From: Pseudoips prasinana
Taxonomy: Eukaryota; Arthropoda; Insecta; Lepidoptera; Nolidae
Reading direction: 5' to 3'
DNA: 64,000 nt
Assembly: GCA_951640165.1 (NCBI GenBank)
Contig: OX621266.1
Span: 8,432,001-8,496,000, forward strand
Below, in pieces: positions 11,040 through 21,510 of this stretch (position 1 is its first letter; each line of letters begins with the position of its first letter). Both the position numbers and the translations under genes were made by a program. The notes beneath the pieces were generated by a model. The model searched no databases and was not told the DNA's origin. It worked only from the letters and a program-made list of their open reading frames with translations.

Positions 11040-11325
11040 AAAAATAGTAATTGATCACCAAAATAAAACCCGCATTTTAATGTAAAATTATAACCAAAGT
11101 TTCACCATTTTGCTATCCTATTTAAGCAAAATGACTCCAAATTAATAATTGTTAACCCATAAGTAATAAATGATCACCAAAATTAAACCAGCATTTTAAT
11201 GTAAAATTATAACCAAAGTATTTACATCTTGCTATTCTGTTTAAGCAAACTGACTCCAAAAAAATCATGGTTAACCCAAAAATTGTTAATGAACACCAAA
11301 TTATTAAACACATTTCAATTTAAAA
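11040..11325. repeat. About 120-bp tandem repeat with GATCACCAAA
   Basis: Two copies plus a partial third share TGATCACCAAAAT, GCATTTTAATGTAAAATTAT, AACCAAAGT, TTGCTAT, TTTAAGCAAA, TGACTCCAAA and GTTAACCCA. The GATCACCAAA word recurs at 14340-14360 in the spacer of the large inverted repeat. The class is unknown; it could be the internal array of a non-autonomous element. Confidence 0.6.
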
Positions 11326-11704
11326 TGACATGCAAAAAATAAAATCTCGTTATCCGATTTATGTAAATAATAAGGCATGTATTTAAATCGATATCTGTAT
11401 ATTCCTTTTTTTCTAACAAAATATTTCAAAGTTATATCAAAAATACTGACTTGCACACTAATTATGCATATATATTTACAATCTTAAATCTAAAATTACA
11501 AAATTAAGTACATATTTCATACTTGTGATTTAAATCTGCGCTTAAAATAATAATACGTGCAGCTCAATCTGACATGTTCCCGGATGAGTACATAACACTC
11601 AAATCTAGAATTTCCTTTTTTAAACTCAAGTGTCGACTATGCCGAGCCCGTATTGATTAGTGACCGGAAGGGTCGAGGTTCGAGATTAGATAATAAAGTC
11701 TTAT

Positions 11705-12516
11705 TTGTGCATATTTGTGTGTCAAGCGGTAAAGGCTTCTCACTTGGAGCTGGTTACAGACCTATATAAAGAGGCGTATAAAGCTGCATTAAATCGTTTT
11801 GTCGCACGCTTGGGCAAGCCACGCACTCATTGTTACCTAATAATAGTACAAATTTTATTGGAACATGTAATGAATTATATACGTTTTTACAGGAATCTAA
11901 TATTGCTTTTGATATAGCAGAGGAAGGCATTGAATTTATCTTCGCGCCCGCCTACTCACCACACTTTAACGGACTAGCAGAAGCTGCTGTGCGTTCTACA
12001 AAACATCATTTAAAAAGGTTGCTTAAGCTTACTCATTTTACATACGAAGAAATGGCAACTTGCCTTACTCAAATAGAGTCAGTTTTGAATTCTCGCCCAC
12101 TAACACCCCTGTCTACTAACCCTCATGACCTTTCAGCTCTTACACCTTCACACTTCCTAATTGGACGCTCACTGATGACCATTCCACAGCCACAAATCTC
12201 TGATGTTGCTATTGGAAGCTTAGAGCGATATCAGAGAGTCGAAGTAATCAAGCAGCATTTTTGGAAGCGCTTTTATAAAGATTATGTGTGTCTACTTCAA
12301 CAGAAGACAAAATGGACCACTTCAAAGGGTCAGCTGACTGAAGGCACTCTTGTGCTCGTCAAAGAGAAGGGACAACCACCTCTTATATGGCCTCTGGGGA
12401 GAGTTACAAAGGTCTATCCTGGTAGCGATGGAGTCACCCGAGTGGTCGAAGTTAAAACTAAAAGGGGAATAATACGTCGTGCTTTTAATAATGTTTGCCC
12501 TCTTCCTATTTCTTAG
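11705..12516 (+). pseudogene. BEL/Pao retrotransposon pol, integrase C-terminal part
   Basis: The segment 11705-11826 (FVCQAVKASHLELVTDLYKE, then a GKP block) shifts frame near 11828 into 11830-12516 (YSPHFNGLAEAAV, VLNSRPLTPLS, LTPSHFLIGR, and RVTKVYPGSDGVTRVVEVKT). These are BEL/Pao integrase and C-terminal blocks. The position of the second catalytic Asp reads PNNSTNF, so the residue is lost. Everything 5' of the integrase core is missing. The stop at 12514 is followed by a purine-rich tract (CCCGGGGAAC) and the 3' LTR. Confidence 0.9.
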
Positions 12517-12540
12517 TTGAAGTCTTCAACCCGGGGAACT

Positions 12541-12769
12541 TGTTCGGCCCACATCGGCTCCCGTCGTGTCATCGTGTGCCTACATTCATTGCGGTCGGCG
12601 GCTACCGAGCACGGACGAGACCGCACTTCACTTCGTTCCGCACCACCGGCAATCGTAGACACGCTCGGTCACCATACATCTATTATTTCTTTTATATAAC
12701 GTTTTCTGGAGTCATTAATATACTTGTAATATACAGTCCAAAGTATTTCATTCATCTCCAACGCAACCA
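12541..12769 (+). mobile_element. BEL/Pao 3' LTR
   Basis: The 229-bp LTR begins TGTTCGGCCC directly after the polypurine tract and ends AACGCAACCA. It is followed by TGTA, which matches (as TACA) the target duplication seen around the solo LTR in the right arm. The exact same 229 bp, with few changes, occurs inverted at 17449-17677. Confidence 0.85.
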
Positions 12770-12773
12770 TGTA

Positions 12774-13391
12774 GCTTCAGAGAGTAGTAACAGACGGCAA
12801 CGAGACGAGTATCGTCTTTGTCTTAGAAAATCAAAAACTACTCTGATGCATAAAAGCGTGTTCTATATGGGGCCACTAATATATAACAAACTGCCCAAAG
12901 CGTTTAAAGGAAGTAATGACAAGATTTTCAAAAAAGAATTGAAGCAATTTCTTGTGAATAAAAATTATTATAGTGTGACTGAATTCCTAAATGATAAATT
13001 TTAAATTGAAAGTAATGCTAATTGTATTTTTGTACCTGTATGATTGTTGTATTTTAGAATCTTATATATTATTTTGACATTTACTTCTATTAACGTGACA
13101 TTGTTCAATACTATTTGACATTTATTATAATTCTATATCTTATCTGACATTGAAACATTTACTTAATTAATTGATTATATTGTGATCTAGTTATATATAT
13201 ATATATATAATTTAAGTTTAATAATTGCACTCGTCGAAATCAATGTAACTTATTCTTGTTTGTTTAAATTTGTATATGAAACAATTTGCATGCCTTAGTT
13301 TTTAGGTAGAATACAGCGTTCAAATAAGTTTAATGTGTACCATCCTCTGTAATACCTGTATTGAGCAAATAAAATTGAATTGAATTGAATT
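12774..13391 (+). mobile_element. LINE 3' end (CR1/Jockey-like), left-arm copy
   Basis: 12774-13004 encodes the C-terminus of a reverse-transcriptase ORF (KTTLMHKSVFYMGPLIYNKL, FLVNKNYYSVTEFLNDKF). An AT-rich 3' untranslated region follows, ending AATAAAATTGAATTGAATTG with a short tandem tail typical of this clade. Its upstream coding part is present only on the right side (17682-17805), because the BEL element split it. Confidence 0.85.
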
Positions 13392-14190
13392 GATATTTGT
13401 AATGGAAATGTTAAGTCAAAACTCACCAATCAAGGTGGCATGCAGTTCGCACCGCGCCGCAGTCTCCCACTCGCAATTGACAACATTTCAAAACGGACAC
13501 CACCTTAAAACAAAAATACCATTCCTTTATTTTCGTATCCTGAGTTCAAATATATATTTTTTTTTATATTTTTTATTTCTTTATTTCTGAGGAAAAAAAT
13601 AAAAACTAAAAAAGATGTGATGACATCACTTATCGGTGGACGAGGTAGTTTCCTTTGCCTAAGCATTCCAATGTTTTAAACAAAAAAATTATGTCAAACA
13701 GGACATGTCAAATTGTCAATTGTCATTCAGGGTTATAATATCAGTCATTAGGCACTTTCGTCTTTTTAGAATACACATCGAATTTCGAAGTTGAAATTAT
13801 GAATATAAATATATGAAAATATAATAAATACTTATTCATAATTTCGCAAAACGGAAAAATATGGGTGCCCTAGTTTTGGATTTACTTTTAATTAACGCAA
13901 TAATACATGCCAGTTAAAAATATGAAATGTTGTCAATTCAATTCTAAAACTATTCTTAATCTCAAATTGAAAGCAGAGTAGAAGTAATCGAACCAGATAC
14001 ATGGAGGTTACGAGATTTCCTCACAGTTGTATTAAGATTTTAAAATTTGTGAACGTGTTATAATATAGTGCTCTCTGTTAGAAACGTTTTCATTAAATAC
14101 TAGCCACTAGTCTCGAATTTTATTTCTGACAAGCCTACTCTCCACTCATAATTAATTACCTATACGTACAGTATTATTAGGGATTAAATA

Positions 14191-14700
14191 TAATGACCAC
14201 CATAAAATGCTTTGATACCCTCCGTTTTTTAACCAAAAATAGAAACTTAACACCAGAAAAATAAAGTCTAAAAATACAATAGTACTTGCAATTTAAGTCA
14301 CGACTGCACTTCAAAGTGTATTCGAACACCAAATGTAGTAAATGATCACCAAATCTTAGCGAACAAATTAATGTGTTATTTCTGCCTAAATAAACCTCTG
14401 TGATTGCCACAAAATGTAGGCTTATTACCAAAAAAGTATTATGATGCCATATTGTGTCATGTGTCCGGTTTGCAATACCCTCCCTTTGGTATTAATTAGA
14501 AGAGGACTTACTTTTTAATGTTTGTTTGAATAATTTTAAAAAAGAAGATTAAAAATTTTTTGTGACATTTTTCTTTAATTTTGTGACAGAAACGAATCGC
14601 TGCAAAACCGACTTCACGTAGTCGTGTTTGCCCTACCCCTAGAGTGTAATGTAAGCCCGCGTAGGCGCGGAGGGGTGGGGCGGCCCGCGAGCTGCAGGAG
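14191..14700. other. Spacer between the inverted arms
   Basis: This 510-bp loop contains GATCACCAAATC near 14344 and, at its right end (14575-14700), a module ending in a GC-rich stretch (GCCCGCGTAGGCGCGGAGGG). That module is repeated almost identically at 51112-51257. No coding sequence is recognised. Confidence 0.6.
14575..14700 (+). repeat. GC-rich-ended module, copy A
   Basis: About 125 bp starting near TTTTTCTTTAATTTTGTGAC, continuing GAAACGAATCGCTGCAAAAC and ending CCGCGAGCTGCAGGAG. It is near-identical to 51112-51257. Flanks differ on both sides, so this is a transposed or copied unit, possibly one end of a non-autonomous element. Confidence 0.7.
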
Positions 14701-15081
14701 TATTTAATCCCTAATAATACTGTACGTATAGGTAATTAATTATGAGTGGAGAGTAGGCTTGTCAGAAATAAAATTCGAGACTAGTGGCTAGTATTTAATG
14801 AAAACGTTTCTAACAGAGAGCACTATATTATAACACGTTCACAAATTTTAAAATCTTAATACAACTGTGAGGAAATCTCGTAACCTCCATGTATCTGGTT
14901 CGATTACTTCTACTCTGCTTTCAATTTGAGATTAAGAATAGTTTTAGAATTGAATTGACAACATTTCATATTTTTAACTGGCATGTATTATTGCGTTATT
15001 TAAAAGTAAATCCAAAACTAGGGCACCCATATTTTTCCGTTTTGCGAAATTATGAATAAGTATTTATTATATTTTCATATA

Positions 15082-16387
15082 CAGGGTGGCGCAATAGAAC
15101 GTGCATATTGCATCATTTTTTTTGCGGGGTAGAAGGGGCGTGGGCGAGGGGAGACCGATATCGTTGGGTAGCGCGGTTCATGAAGTTTTAGTCACTATGA
15201 GTCACTTCGACGGGAAGCGTCGCGCATTTTGCGTGCGCGCATTTTACGAAAACTCTCGTTCGTACGTAGTTGTCAGGCGACTATTTTGTTCTGAGTATGG
15301 TGTACGGCAAATTAGGGAGGCTCCGAGTGCTAATTTAATTAAAATCTGGATAAAGCGGTTTGAAGAGACTGGATCGACGTTTAAACCACACGCAAAAGGT
15401 CGTCCACGCACATCTAGGACCGAAGACAATATTGAGAGTGTTAAGCAGTCGGTACGAGAAGATCCACAAATGTCTACTCGCAAGAGATCGTCTGTCCTAA
15501 ACATATCGCGACGAAGTTTGCAACGAATTTTAAACTTGGATCTTAAATTGCATCCATACAAGCTGCAATTAACTCAAGAATTGAAAGACTCTGACTTCAT
15601 AGCACGGCTCACATTTGCTAATGAAATGCTCAATCGGTTTTCAAATTTTGAAAACATCCTTTTCTCTGATGAGGCACATTTTCATATGAATGGGTTCGTA
15701 AACCGCCAAAATTGTCGTTATTGGAATAGTGAGAATCCCAGACTCAAACATCAAAAACCGTTACAACCTAAAGTGACAGTTTGGGCCGCAATCTCTGCCA
15801 AAGGAATAATTGGTCCTTATTTTTTTGAAAACGCACGGGGGCAAAACATCACTGTTAATACCGAACGCTATGTTGCGATGTTGGAAGGTTTTTTGGCCCC
15901 AGAACTTGAAAATTCAAGAATAAAGAACTCTAGGACTTGGTTCCAACAAGACGGAGCTACCAGTCACACATCAAATGACTCCATGGCGGTTGTGAAGCAG
16001 ATGTTCCCTGGCAAACTGATTTCGAAAAGAGGTGATATCCCATGGCCTCCGCGCAGTCCAGACTTGACGCCTCCTGACTTTTTTTTGTGGGGATACCTCA
16101 AACACAAAGTCTACACCAATAATCCGAGAAACATCAGTCAGCTCAAGGAGAATATTCGTGGTGAAATGGCAGCAATCACACCAGCACTACTTAAGAAAGT
16201 TTTCGGTAATTTCCGTTTGCGGTTAGAGGAGTGCCAACGTAGAGAGGGTCATCATTTAGATGATGTTATTTTTAAAAAATAAACTTCAGTTATCACTTAA
16301 TAATTGCTTAGTTTTATTTTAACTATACCTTTTGTATTTATTTTTTAATAATTATTTTAAAAATGCACGTTCTATTGCGCCACCCTG
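15082..16387 (+). mobile_element. DD41D mariner-superfamily transposon (rosa-like), near intact
   Basis: The terminal inverted repeats (CAGGGTGGCGCAATAGAACG then TGCAT) are about 25 bp long and perfectly matched at both ends. TA target duplications sit at 15080-15081 and 16388-16389. One uninterrupted transposase gene fills the middle. The equivalent position in the left arm (about 13805-13811) is the undisturbed TA site, so this insertion postdates the inverted duplication. Confidence 0.95.
15197..16282 (+). CDS. DD41D mariner-superfamily transposase
   Basis: The cut-and-paste transposase acts in the nucleus on its own terminal repeats. I choose the ATG at 15197 (MSHFDGKRRAFCVRAFYENS); the frame is open upstream to 15101 but that part overlaps the element end. 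The protein is 361 residues, with an N-terminal helix-turn-helix region (about 1-110, including GRPRTSRTEDN) and a DDE/D catalytic domain: Asp158 in LFSDEAHFH, Asp252 in WFQQDGATSH and Asp294 in PDLTPPDFFLWG. The last two are separated by 41 residues, hence DD41D. All three catalytic residues, the WVPHEL-equivalent region and the stop codon are in one frame, so the protein may be functional. Confidence 0.92.
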   Translation: MSHFDGKRRAFCVRAFYENSRSYVVVRRLFCSEYGVRQIREAPSANLIKIWIKRFEETGSTFKPHAKGRPRTSRTEDNIESVKQSVREDPQMSTRKRSSVLNISRRSLQRILNLDLKLHPYKLQLTQELKDSDFIARLTFANEMLNRFSNFENILFSDEAHFHMNGFVNRQNCRYWNSENPRLKHQKPLQPKVTVWAAISAKGIIGPYFFENARGQNITVNTERYVAMLEGFLAPELENSRIKNSRTWFQQDGATSHTSNDSMAVVKQMFPGKLISKRGDIPWPPRSPDLTPPDFFLWGYLKHKVYTNNPRNISQLKENIRGEMAAITPALLKKVFGNFRLRLEECQRREGHHLDDVIFKK

Positions 16388-16811
16388 TATTTATATTCAT
16401 AATTTCAACTTTGAAATTTGATGTGTATTCTAAAAAGACGAAAGTGCCTAATGACTGATATTATAACCCTGAATGACAATTGACAATTTGACATGTCTTG
16501 TTTGACATAATTTTTTTCGTTTAAAACATTGGAATGCTTAGGCAAAGGAAACTACCTCGTCCACCGATAAGTGATGTCATCACATCTTTTTTAGTTTTTA
16601 TTTTTTTCCTCAGAAATAAAGAAATAAAAAATATAAAAATAAATATATATTTGAACTCAGGATACGAAAATAAAGGAATGGTATTTTTGTTTTAAGGTGG
16701 TGTCCGTTTTGAAATGTTGTCAATTGCGAGTGGGAGACTGCGGCGCGGTGCGAACTGCATGCCACCTTGATTGGTGAGTTTTGACTTAACATTTCCATTA
16801 CAAATATCAAT

Positions 16812-16986
16812 TCAATTCAATTCAATTTTATTTGCTCAATACAGGTATTACAGAGGATGGTACACATTAAACTTATTTGCACGCTGTATTCTACCTAAAA
16901 ACTAAGGCATGCAAATTGTTTCATATACAAATTTAAACAAACAAGAATAAGTTACATTGATTTCGACGAGTGCAATTATTAAACTT

Positions 16987-17027
<41 letters not shown>

Positions 17028-17444
17028 CTAGATCACAATATAATCAATTAATTAAGTAAATGTTTCAATGTCAGATAAGATATAGAATTATAATAAATGT
17101 CAAATAGTATTGAACAATGTCACGTTAATAGAAGTAAATGTCAAAATAATATATAAGATTCTAAAATACAACAATCATACAGGTACAAAAATACAATTAG
17201 CATTACTTTCAATTTAAAATTTATCATTTAGGAATTCAGTCACACTATAATAATTTTTATTCACAAGAAATTGCTTCAATTCTTTTTTGAAAATCTTGTC
17301 ATTACTTCCTTTAAACGCTTTGGGCAGTTTGTTATATATTAGTGGCCCCATATAGAACACGCTTTTATGCATCAGAGTAGTTTTTGATTTTCTAAGACAA
17401 AGACGATACTCGTCTCGTTGCCGTCTGTTACTACTCTCTGAAGC
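16812..17444 (-). mobile_element. LINE 3' end (CR1/Jockey-like), right-arm copy
   Basis: This is the inverted copy of 12774-13391, with the same C-terminal coding segment and AATTG-type tail. It contains the expanded TA run at about 16985-17026. Confidence 0.85.
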
Positions 17445-17448
17445 TACA

Positions 17449-17677
17449 TGGTTGCGTTGGAGATGAATGAAATACTTTGGACTGTATATTACAAGTATAT
17501 TAATGACTCCAGAAAACGTTATATAAAAGAAATAATAGATGTATGGTGACCGAGCGTGTCTACGATTGCCGGTGGTGCGGAACTAAGTGAAGTGCGGTCT
17601 CGTCCGTGCTCGGTAGCCGCCGACCGCAATGAATGTAGGCACACGATGACACGACGGGAGCCGATGTGGGCCGAACA
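17449..17677 (-). mobile_element. Solo BEL/Pao LTR inside a LINE
   Basis: The 229-bp LTR (TGTTCGG to AACCA on the minus strand) is flanked by TACA at 17445-17448 and 17678-17681. If the LTR plus one TACA is skipped, the LINE reading frame joins smoothly across the site (VKLHLYLYNV into ASESSNRRQR). This is an LTR left after recombination between two LTRs. Confidence 0.88.
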
Positions 17678-17681
17678 TACA

Positions 17682-17810
17682 TTATACAGGTATAAATGAA
17701 GTTTAACAAACACAGCAATTTCATATATATAAAGACAAGGTAGTGGTAGTATTTTATACTTGCGGAAAAGGGTGCACAACTCTCAATGGTTTTTAACCCA
17801 TATCTTAATG
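17682..17810 (-). mobile_element. LINE RT fragment upstream of the solo LTR
   Basis: Minus-strand coding shows GLKTIESC, then after one frameshift RKYKILPLPCLYIYEIAVFV, the segment typical of CR1/Jockey-like ORF2 C-termini. The LINE is 5'-truncated near 17810. Confidence 0.75.
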
Positions 17811-18056
17811 TTAAGTACTTTGGTTCACCTGCGGATCTCAGCATTAAATTCAACTTTGCAAGTGCAAAAAGTATGTGCATCATATTATAATACCACTAAG
17901 TAATCCCATCCTATTGTCTACACTTATATTATGGAGGTAAACCTAAGTTTGCAAAACATTTCACTCGGCGACGGTGCGCAGAAAAGTGAAGTATGAGAAG
18001 GACGTTTTTAAAATCTGCAACAATATAAGTTTATTAGTACCAGATTTGCGTCATGT

Positions 18057-18278
18057 CATTAACGTAGAGCGAAAGTTGCACAAAACTCCCTAAAATGATG
18101 ATCTCTGCCCTCTCCCCGCCAGTAATCGCCCAGAGTCGAGGTTCGAACCCCACAGGGGGTGCCCTCCGGCGCGGGTTACTTAATTTCTAGACGGCTCGAG
18201 CCCTCTGCTCGCCTCTATAGTCCGGTGAAGCAATGAAAGCCTCCTAGGCTAACTGTAGCGTCATGTAAAAAAAAAGTA
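18057..18278 (+). mobile_element. 5'-truncated Jockey LINE 3' end
   Basis: The fragment matches the 3' part (ATTAACGTAGAGCG, CGCCCAGAGTCGAGGTTCGA, CCTCCGGCGCGGG, AGTCCGGTGAAGCA) of the Jockey element found in reverse orientation at 43860-46217. It ends in an A-run at 18268-18277. Confidence 0.8.
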
Positions 18279-18447
18279 CCAGATTTATTTTAGGTTGTAG
18301 TTCTACATTATATCTCCGACATGCCATCGATTTGGAGCCTAGAAGAGTCAAATATTAATAATTTAATATACAGTGAATGGAAAAATAGAGAAAATATTAT
18401 TATTTATTATGCAAGAGCCCGGTGTTCATATTGCAAATATGGATATC

Positions 18448-18620
18448 AGCGCCTCTAGCACGAGTTCCTGCAGTTTACTTACTCGATCACACGTACAGTT
18501 ACGTCCCATACAGATTTTTAGTTCTTAATAGTTTCCGCGAGAGGCGCTGGTGCCCAATGTATGGGAGGAAACTATACGTGTGATCGAGTAAGTAAACTGC
18601 AGGAACTCGTGCTAGAGGCT
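18448..18620. mobile_element. Fold-back element
   Basis: Arms of about 46 bp (18450-18495: CGCCTCTAGCACGAGTTCCT onward; complement at 18575-18620) enclose a loop of about 80 bp that itself contains CGAGAGGCGCTGG. No clear target duplication was seen. Confidence 0.7.
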
Positions 18621-18706
18621 CTGGTCACATGACTTCTGCTGGTTAATAGGTTTCTGGTTGTTTTTATTTTTGTAATTATTATTTATAATTTTAGGGACGA
18701 GAATAA

Positions 18707-18851
18707 AATAAACACTTGTTGTCAACAATTGTGTAAATAAACACTTGTTGTCAACAATTGTGTAAATAAACACTTGTTATCAACAAGTGTGTAAATAAAC
18801 ACTTGTTATCAACAAGTGTGTAAATAAACACTTGTTATCAACAAGTGTGTA
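18707..18851. repeat. Tandem array of palindromic 29-bp units
   Basis: Five 29-bp units start at 18707, 18736, 18765, 18794 and 18823. Each unit contains a palindrome: ACACTTGTT, three bases, AACAAGTGT in the last three; the first two carry GTC in the centre and AACAATTGT. The array can form five consecutive small hairpins. Confidence 0.93.
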
Positions 18852-19595
18852 TTTTTTACTCGCGCCTATTTTGTTGTAATTTTTCGGCATTGAACGATCG
18901 TAGAATTATTTGATTGTTGACTACAATTATCGTATTTCATGAATTGTGCTTTTTTTCATTTTTATTCATTTAAACCATAAAGTAAGTATACCTAGTGTTA
19001 CGTATGTGTGCGTGTGCATGCGACGATGCGTGCAAGTGTGCGGGCTGCGCCCCGCGTGTCACCTTCATCTGACATTAAATCAGTGTGTAACCAACTAGCG
19101 AGTTCCATTGATGTGCATTGCTCATATCCTTCCGTGCAAATATATAACACCTAGGTATATTAACTTTATGATTTAAACGTATAACATAGATTGGGCAAAA
19201 CATTGACATTGTGCTCGAAGCATGATGTTGTTGTGATAGGAACGATCTGTGGACCAAAGTACTTTTATATTAAAGCTTTTTTAGAAATAACATGGCTACA
19301 TTTATGTACGGACACGCTAATGATTACAATGTAGCAGGAGCTATACATTGTTATCACTACTCGACAAAGCCCCACGGCGCGCGGCGCCGCCCAGCGCTAC
19401 TTATACCGAATGTGGACCCTGGGTCAATAGGATACCAGACAGAACTGAACTTATGGAACTCGAAGGGTGTTCCTGGAGCAGGTAAAGTTACCGAGTTTAG
19501 GCTCCCGCTTTGGGTTTTGACGATATAATGACGTCCGGCCCACAGCTCATCGCTGTGGAACATAAATAGTGCTCGCAACGTTTATTTATTTACTA

Positions 19596-19780
19596 CCCGT
19601 GCCCCGTGGTTTTACCCGCATTAAACTTTTTAAATTAAAGCCTATGTGTTAATCTCCCTAACTTCTCTCTCTCAGCTAACTCCATACCAAATTTTATTAA
19701 AATCGCTCCAGCCGTTTGGGCGCGAAGAAGTTACAAACATCCTCACTCACAAACTTTCGCATTTATAATATTAGTAGATT
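19596..19780 (+). repeat. Dispersed lepidopteran repeat, copy 2
   Basis: It begins near TACTACCCGTGCCCCGTGG and ends TTTATAATATTAGTAGAT, with the CTCCAGCCGTTTGGGCG phrase inside. The same repeat type occurs at 1655-1925. Confidence 0.6.
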
Positions 19781-20756
19781 ACTTCATGCGCGTATTTTTT
19801 TTTATTTTCTTTATTCTTTTATTTATATTTGAGTATGTTATTTTCCATGAGCTGTCTTATTGTCTACCTACTTTTACTTCCTAAACCTGTGTATATCTGT
19901 GAAAACTTTTAATTTGCCTTCATCTTTTATTCTATGTGTCATTTGTATTCTAGCTCGAAGTTTTCTTAAGCAATACAATATAATAAAAATAAATAAAATT
20001 GTACAAAGCCGGACTTACTGACCAAGGTATTTTCTTAGGGTGGTGTAGAGAGAGCATGATAGGTACACAGCTCATAAAACTATTAAAAAGTATCAAACTA
20101 TGCATACAACAAGGGCTATAGTAAAAGCTTACTAATAATAGTAAACAGAACTGGACTACACCATACTATACCATAAAATACTATAAAATACTTTACGATT
20201 TTGATTGATACGCAAGGCTTTTTGGCAGAAATATTCACCAAATCCGTTTTCAGTATAATTATTTGACAAAATAAAAAAAACGTTGAGTGTTATTTATGTT
20301 CTGGGTTAGAAACATACATTTTATTTAATTTACGTTGTTTTCCGATACTTTTTACTATTACGAAACAGATGTTATGTGTTTCTATTATATAATGTAACAT
20401 TGTAATTATGTAGACAACCTATAACTAAAGTGGATGCCTACTGGTTTAAGATGGATAGGTACTGTTTAATAATGCTTCATAATTTCCATCAGAACGATAT
20501 AATAATAATTGCACATTCTTGTATTCGTGTATGCCGCTACCGCATTAAGCCTATTTGCTTTATTTTCAACGTTTTGAGAGTTTCTAGTCTAAAATATTTC
20601 AACCTACACTATCTACTACTCCTTAGCCGTATGATATCTAAGAAGTCCATACATGTACTAGAAAACGAAACATTTTAATTATCACGTAACCATTAATTAT
20701 TTATTGGATTCCTTTTACTCAACCAGTGGAGAAAATTTGAAAACGTAATCGTCACA
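19781..20756. other. AT-rich intergenic DNA
   Basis: I recognise no gene. A short frame at 20430-20678 has no domain signature. Confidence 0.35.
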
Positions 20757-21510
20757 TAACTTAGTTCTCAATGCTAAAAAAACAAAGTGCATTAAATTCA
20801 CCACACCTAATGTGAGAAATTTTGGTCCGGATCTGTTATTGAACAATGAAGTGTTGGAATCTGTTCAATATACTACATTTCTGGGCATAACTTTAGACAG
20901 TAAACTTCAATGGGGTACTCATATATCCGGCTTGGCTGGAAAATTAAGCTCTGCTGCTTATGCTGTTAGAAAAGTTAGACAACTTACTAACATAGATACT
21001 GCGCGCCTGGTTTATTTTAGCTACTTCCACAGTATTATGTCTTTCGGTATACTACTGTGGGGTAAGGCGGCTGACATCCACAGTATCTTTGTTCTACAAA
21101 AACGTGCAGTACGAGCTATTTATCAGCTAGGCGCGAGATTCTCCTTAAAAGAGTTTTTTAAAGAGATAAATATATTAACGGTATCTTCGCAATATATTTA
21201 TAATAATATAATTTATGTACGGCAAAATTTGAATTTGTTTCAAAAGAGAAGTGACACGCACACAATAAACACTAGAAATAAACACAAATTGTGTACCGAA
21301 TCTCATCGTTTACAAAAGGTTAATTCTTCTTTTGTCGGACTGAGTATCCGAATATATAACAAAATACCGACAAATCTTCAGGAACTATCCTATGCTAAGT
21401 ATAAATTAGAGGTCAGGAATATTTTAATGAAAAAGGCCTATTACACTCTCAATGATTATTTAAACGACAAAAACGCTTGGTCGCTTGGTTCAACACGAGC
21501 AACATCTTAA
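20757..21510 (+). pseudogene. LINE reverse-transcriptase C-terminal fragment
   Basis: The open frame starts in NAKKTKCIKFTTPNV, continues VQYTTFLGITLDSKLQWGTH (post-catalytic RT thumb), and ends IRIYNKIPTNLQE and AYYTLNDYLNDKNAW. This is the ORF2 tail of a CR1/Jockey-like non-LTR element, with no frameshift over about 750 bp. The polymerase core is absent (5' truncation). Confidence 0.88.

Larger units (their letters stand above)
12541..14190 (+). repeat. Left arm of large inverted duplication
   Basis: The 1650-bp arm matches the reverse complement of 14701-17677 once the mariner insertion is removed. The arm contains the BEL LTR, a LINE 3' end and about 800 bp of other DNA (13392-14190). 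The two arms differ by scattered point changes and by the length of a TA microsatellite. The arm boundary on the outside coincides with the LTR edge. Confidence 0.95.
14701..17677 (-). repeat. Right arm of large inverted duplication
   Basis: It is the reverse complement of 12541-14190, with a 1306-bp mariner inserted at 15082-16387 and a longer TA microsatellite (about 16985-17026). Outside the arm at 17678 the sequence continues as the upstream part of the LINE rather than as BEL pol. Confidence 0.95.

Noticed and set aside
13390..13590. 66-residue frame repeated at 16810-16610
   Set aside because: It is duplicated only because the whole arm is inverted-duplicated; the peptide has no motif and begins in a LINE tail.
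12541..14190. Interpretation of the inverted arms as terminal inverted repeats of one giant transposon
   Set aside because: The arms contain unrelated nested pieces (LTR, LINE tail, other DNA), and the right-hand outside is LINE sequence, not a target duplication.
19292..19528. 78-residue plus-strand frame
   Set aside because: No domain, no splice context, and a near-equal frame exists on the opposite strand (19578-19357).
19971..19990. Possible odorant-receptor terminal exon near AGTTTTCTTAAG on the minus strand
   Set aside because: A KKTSS-like reading exists but it stops at once and lacks a convincing acceptor.
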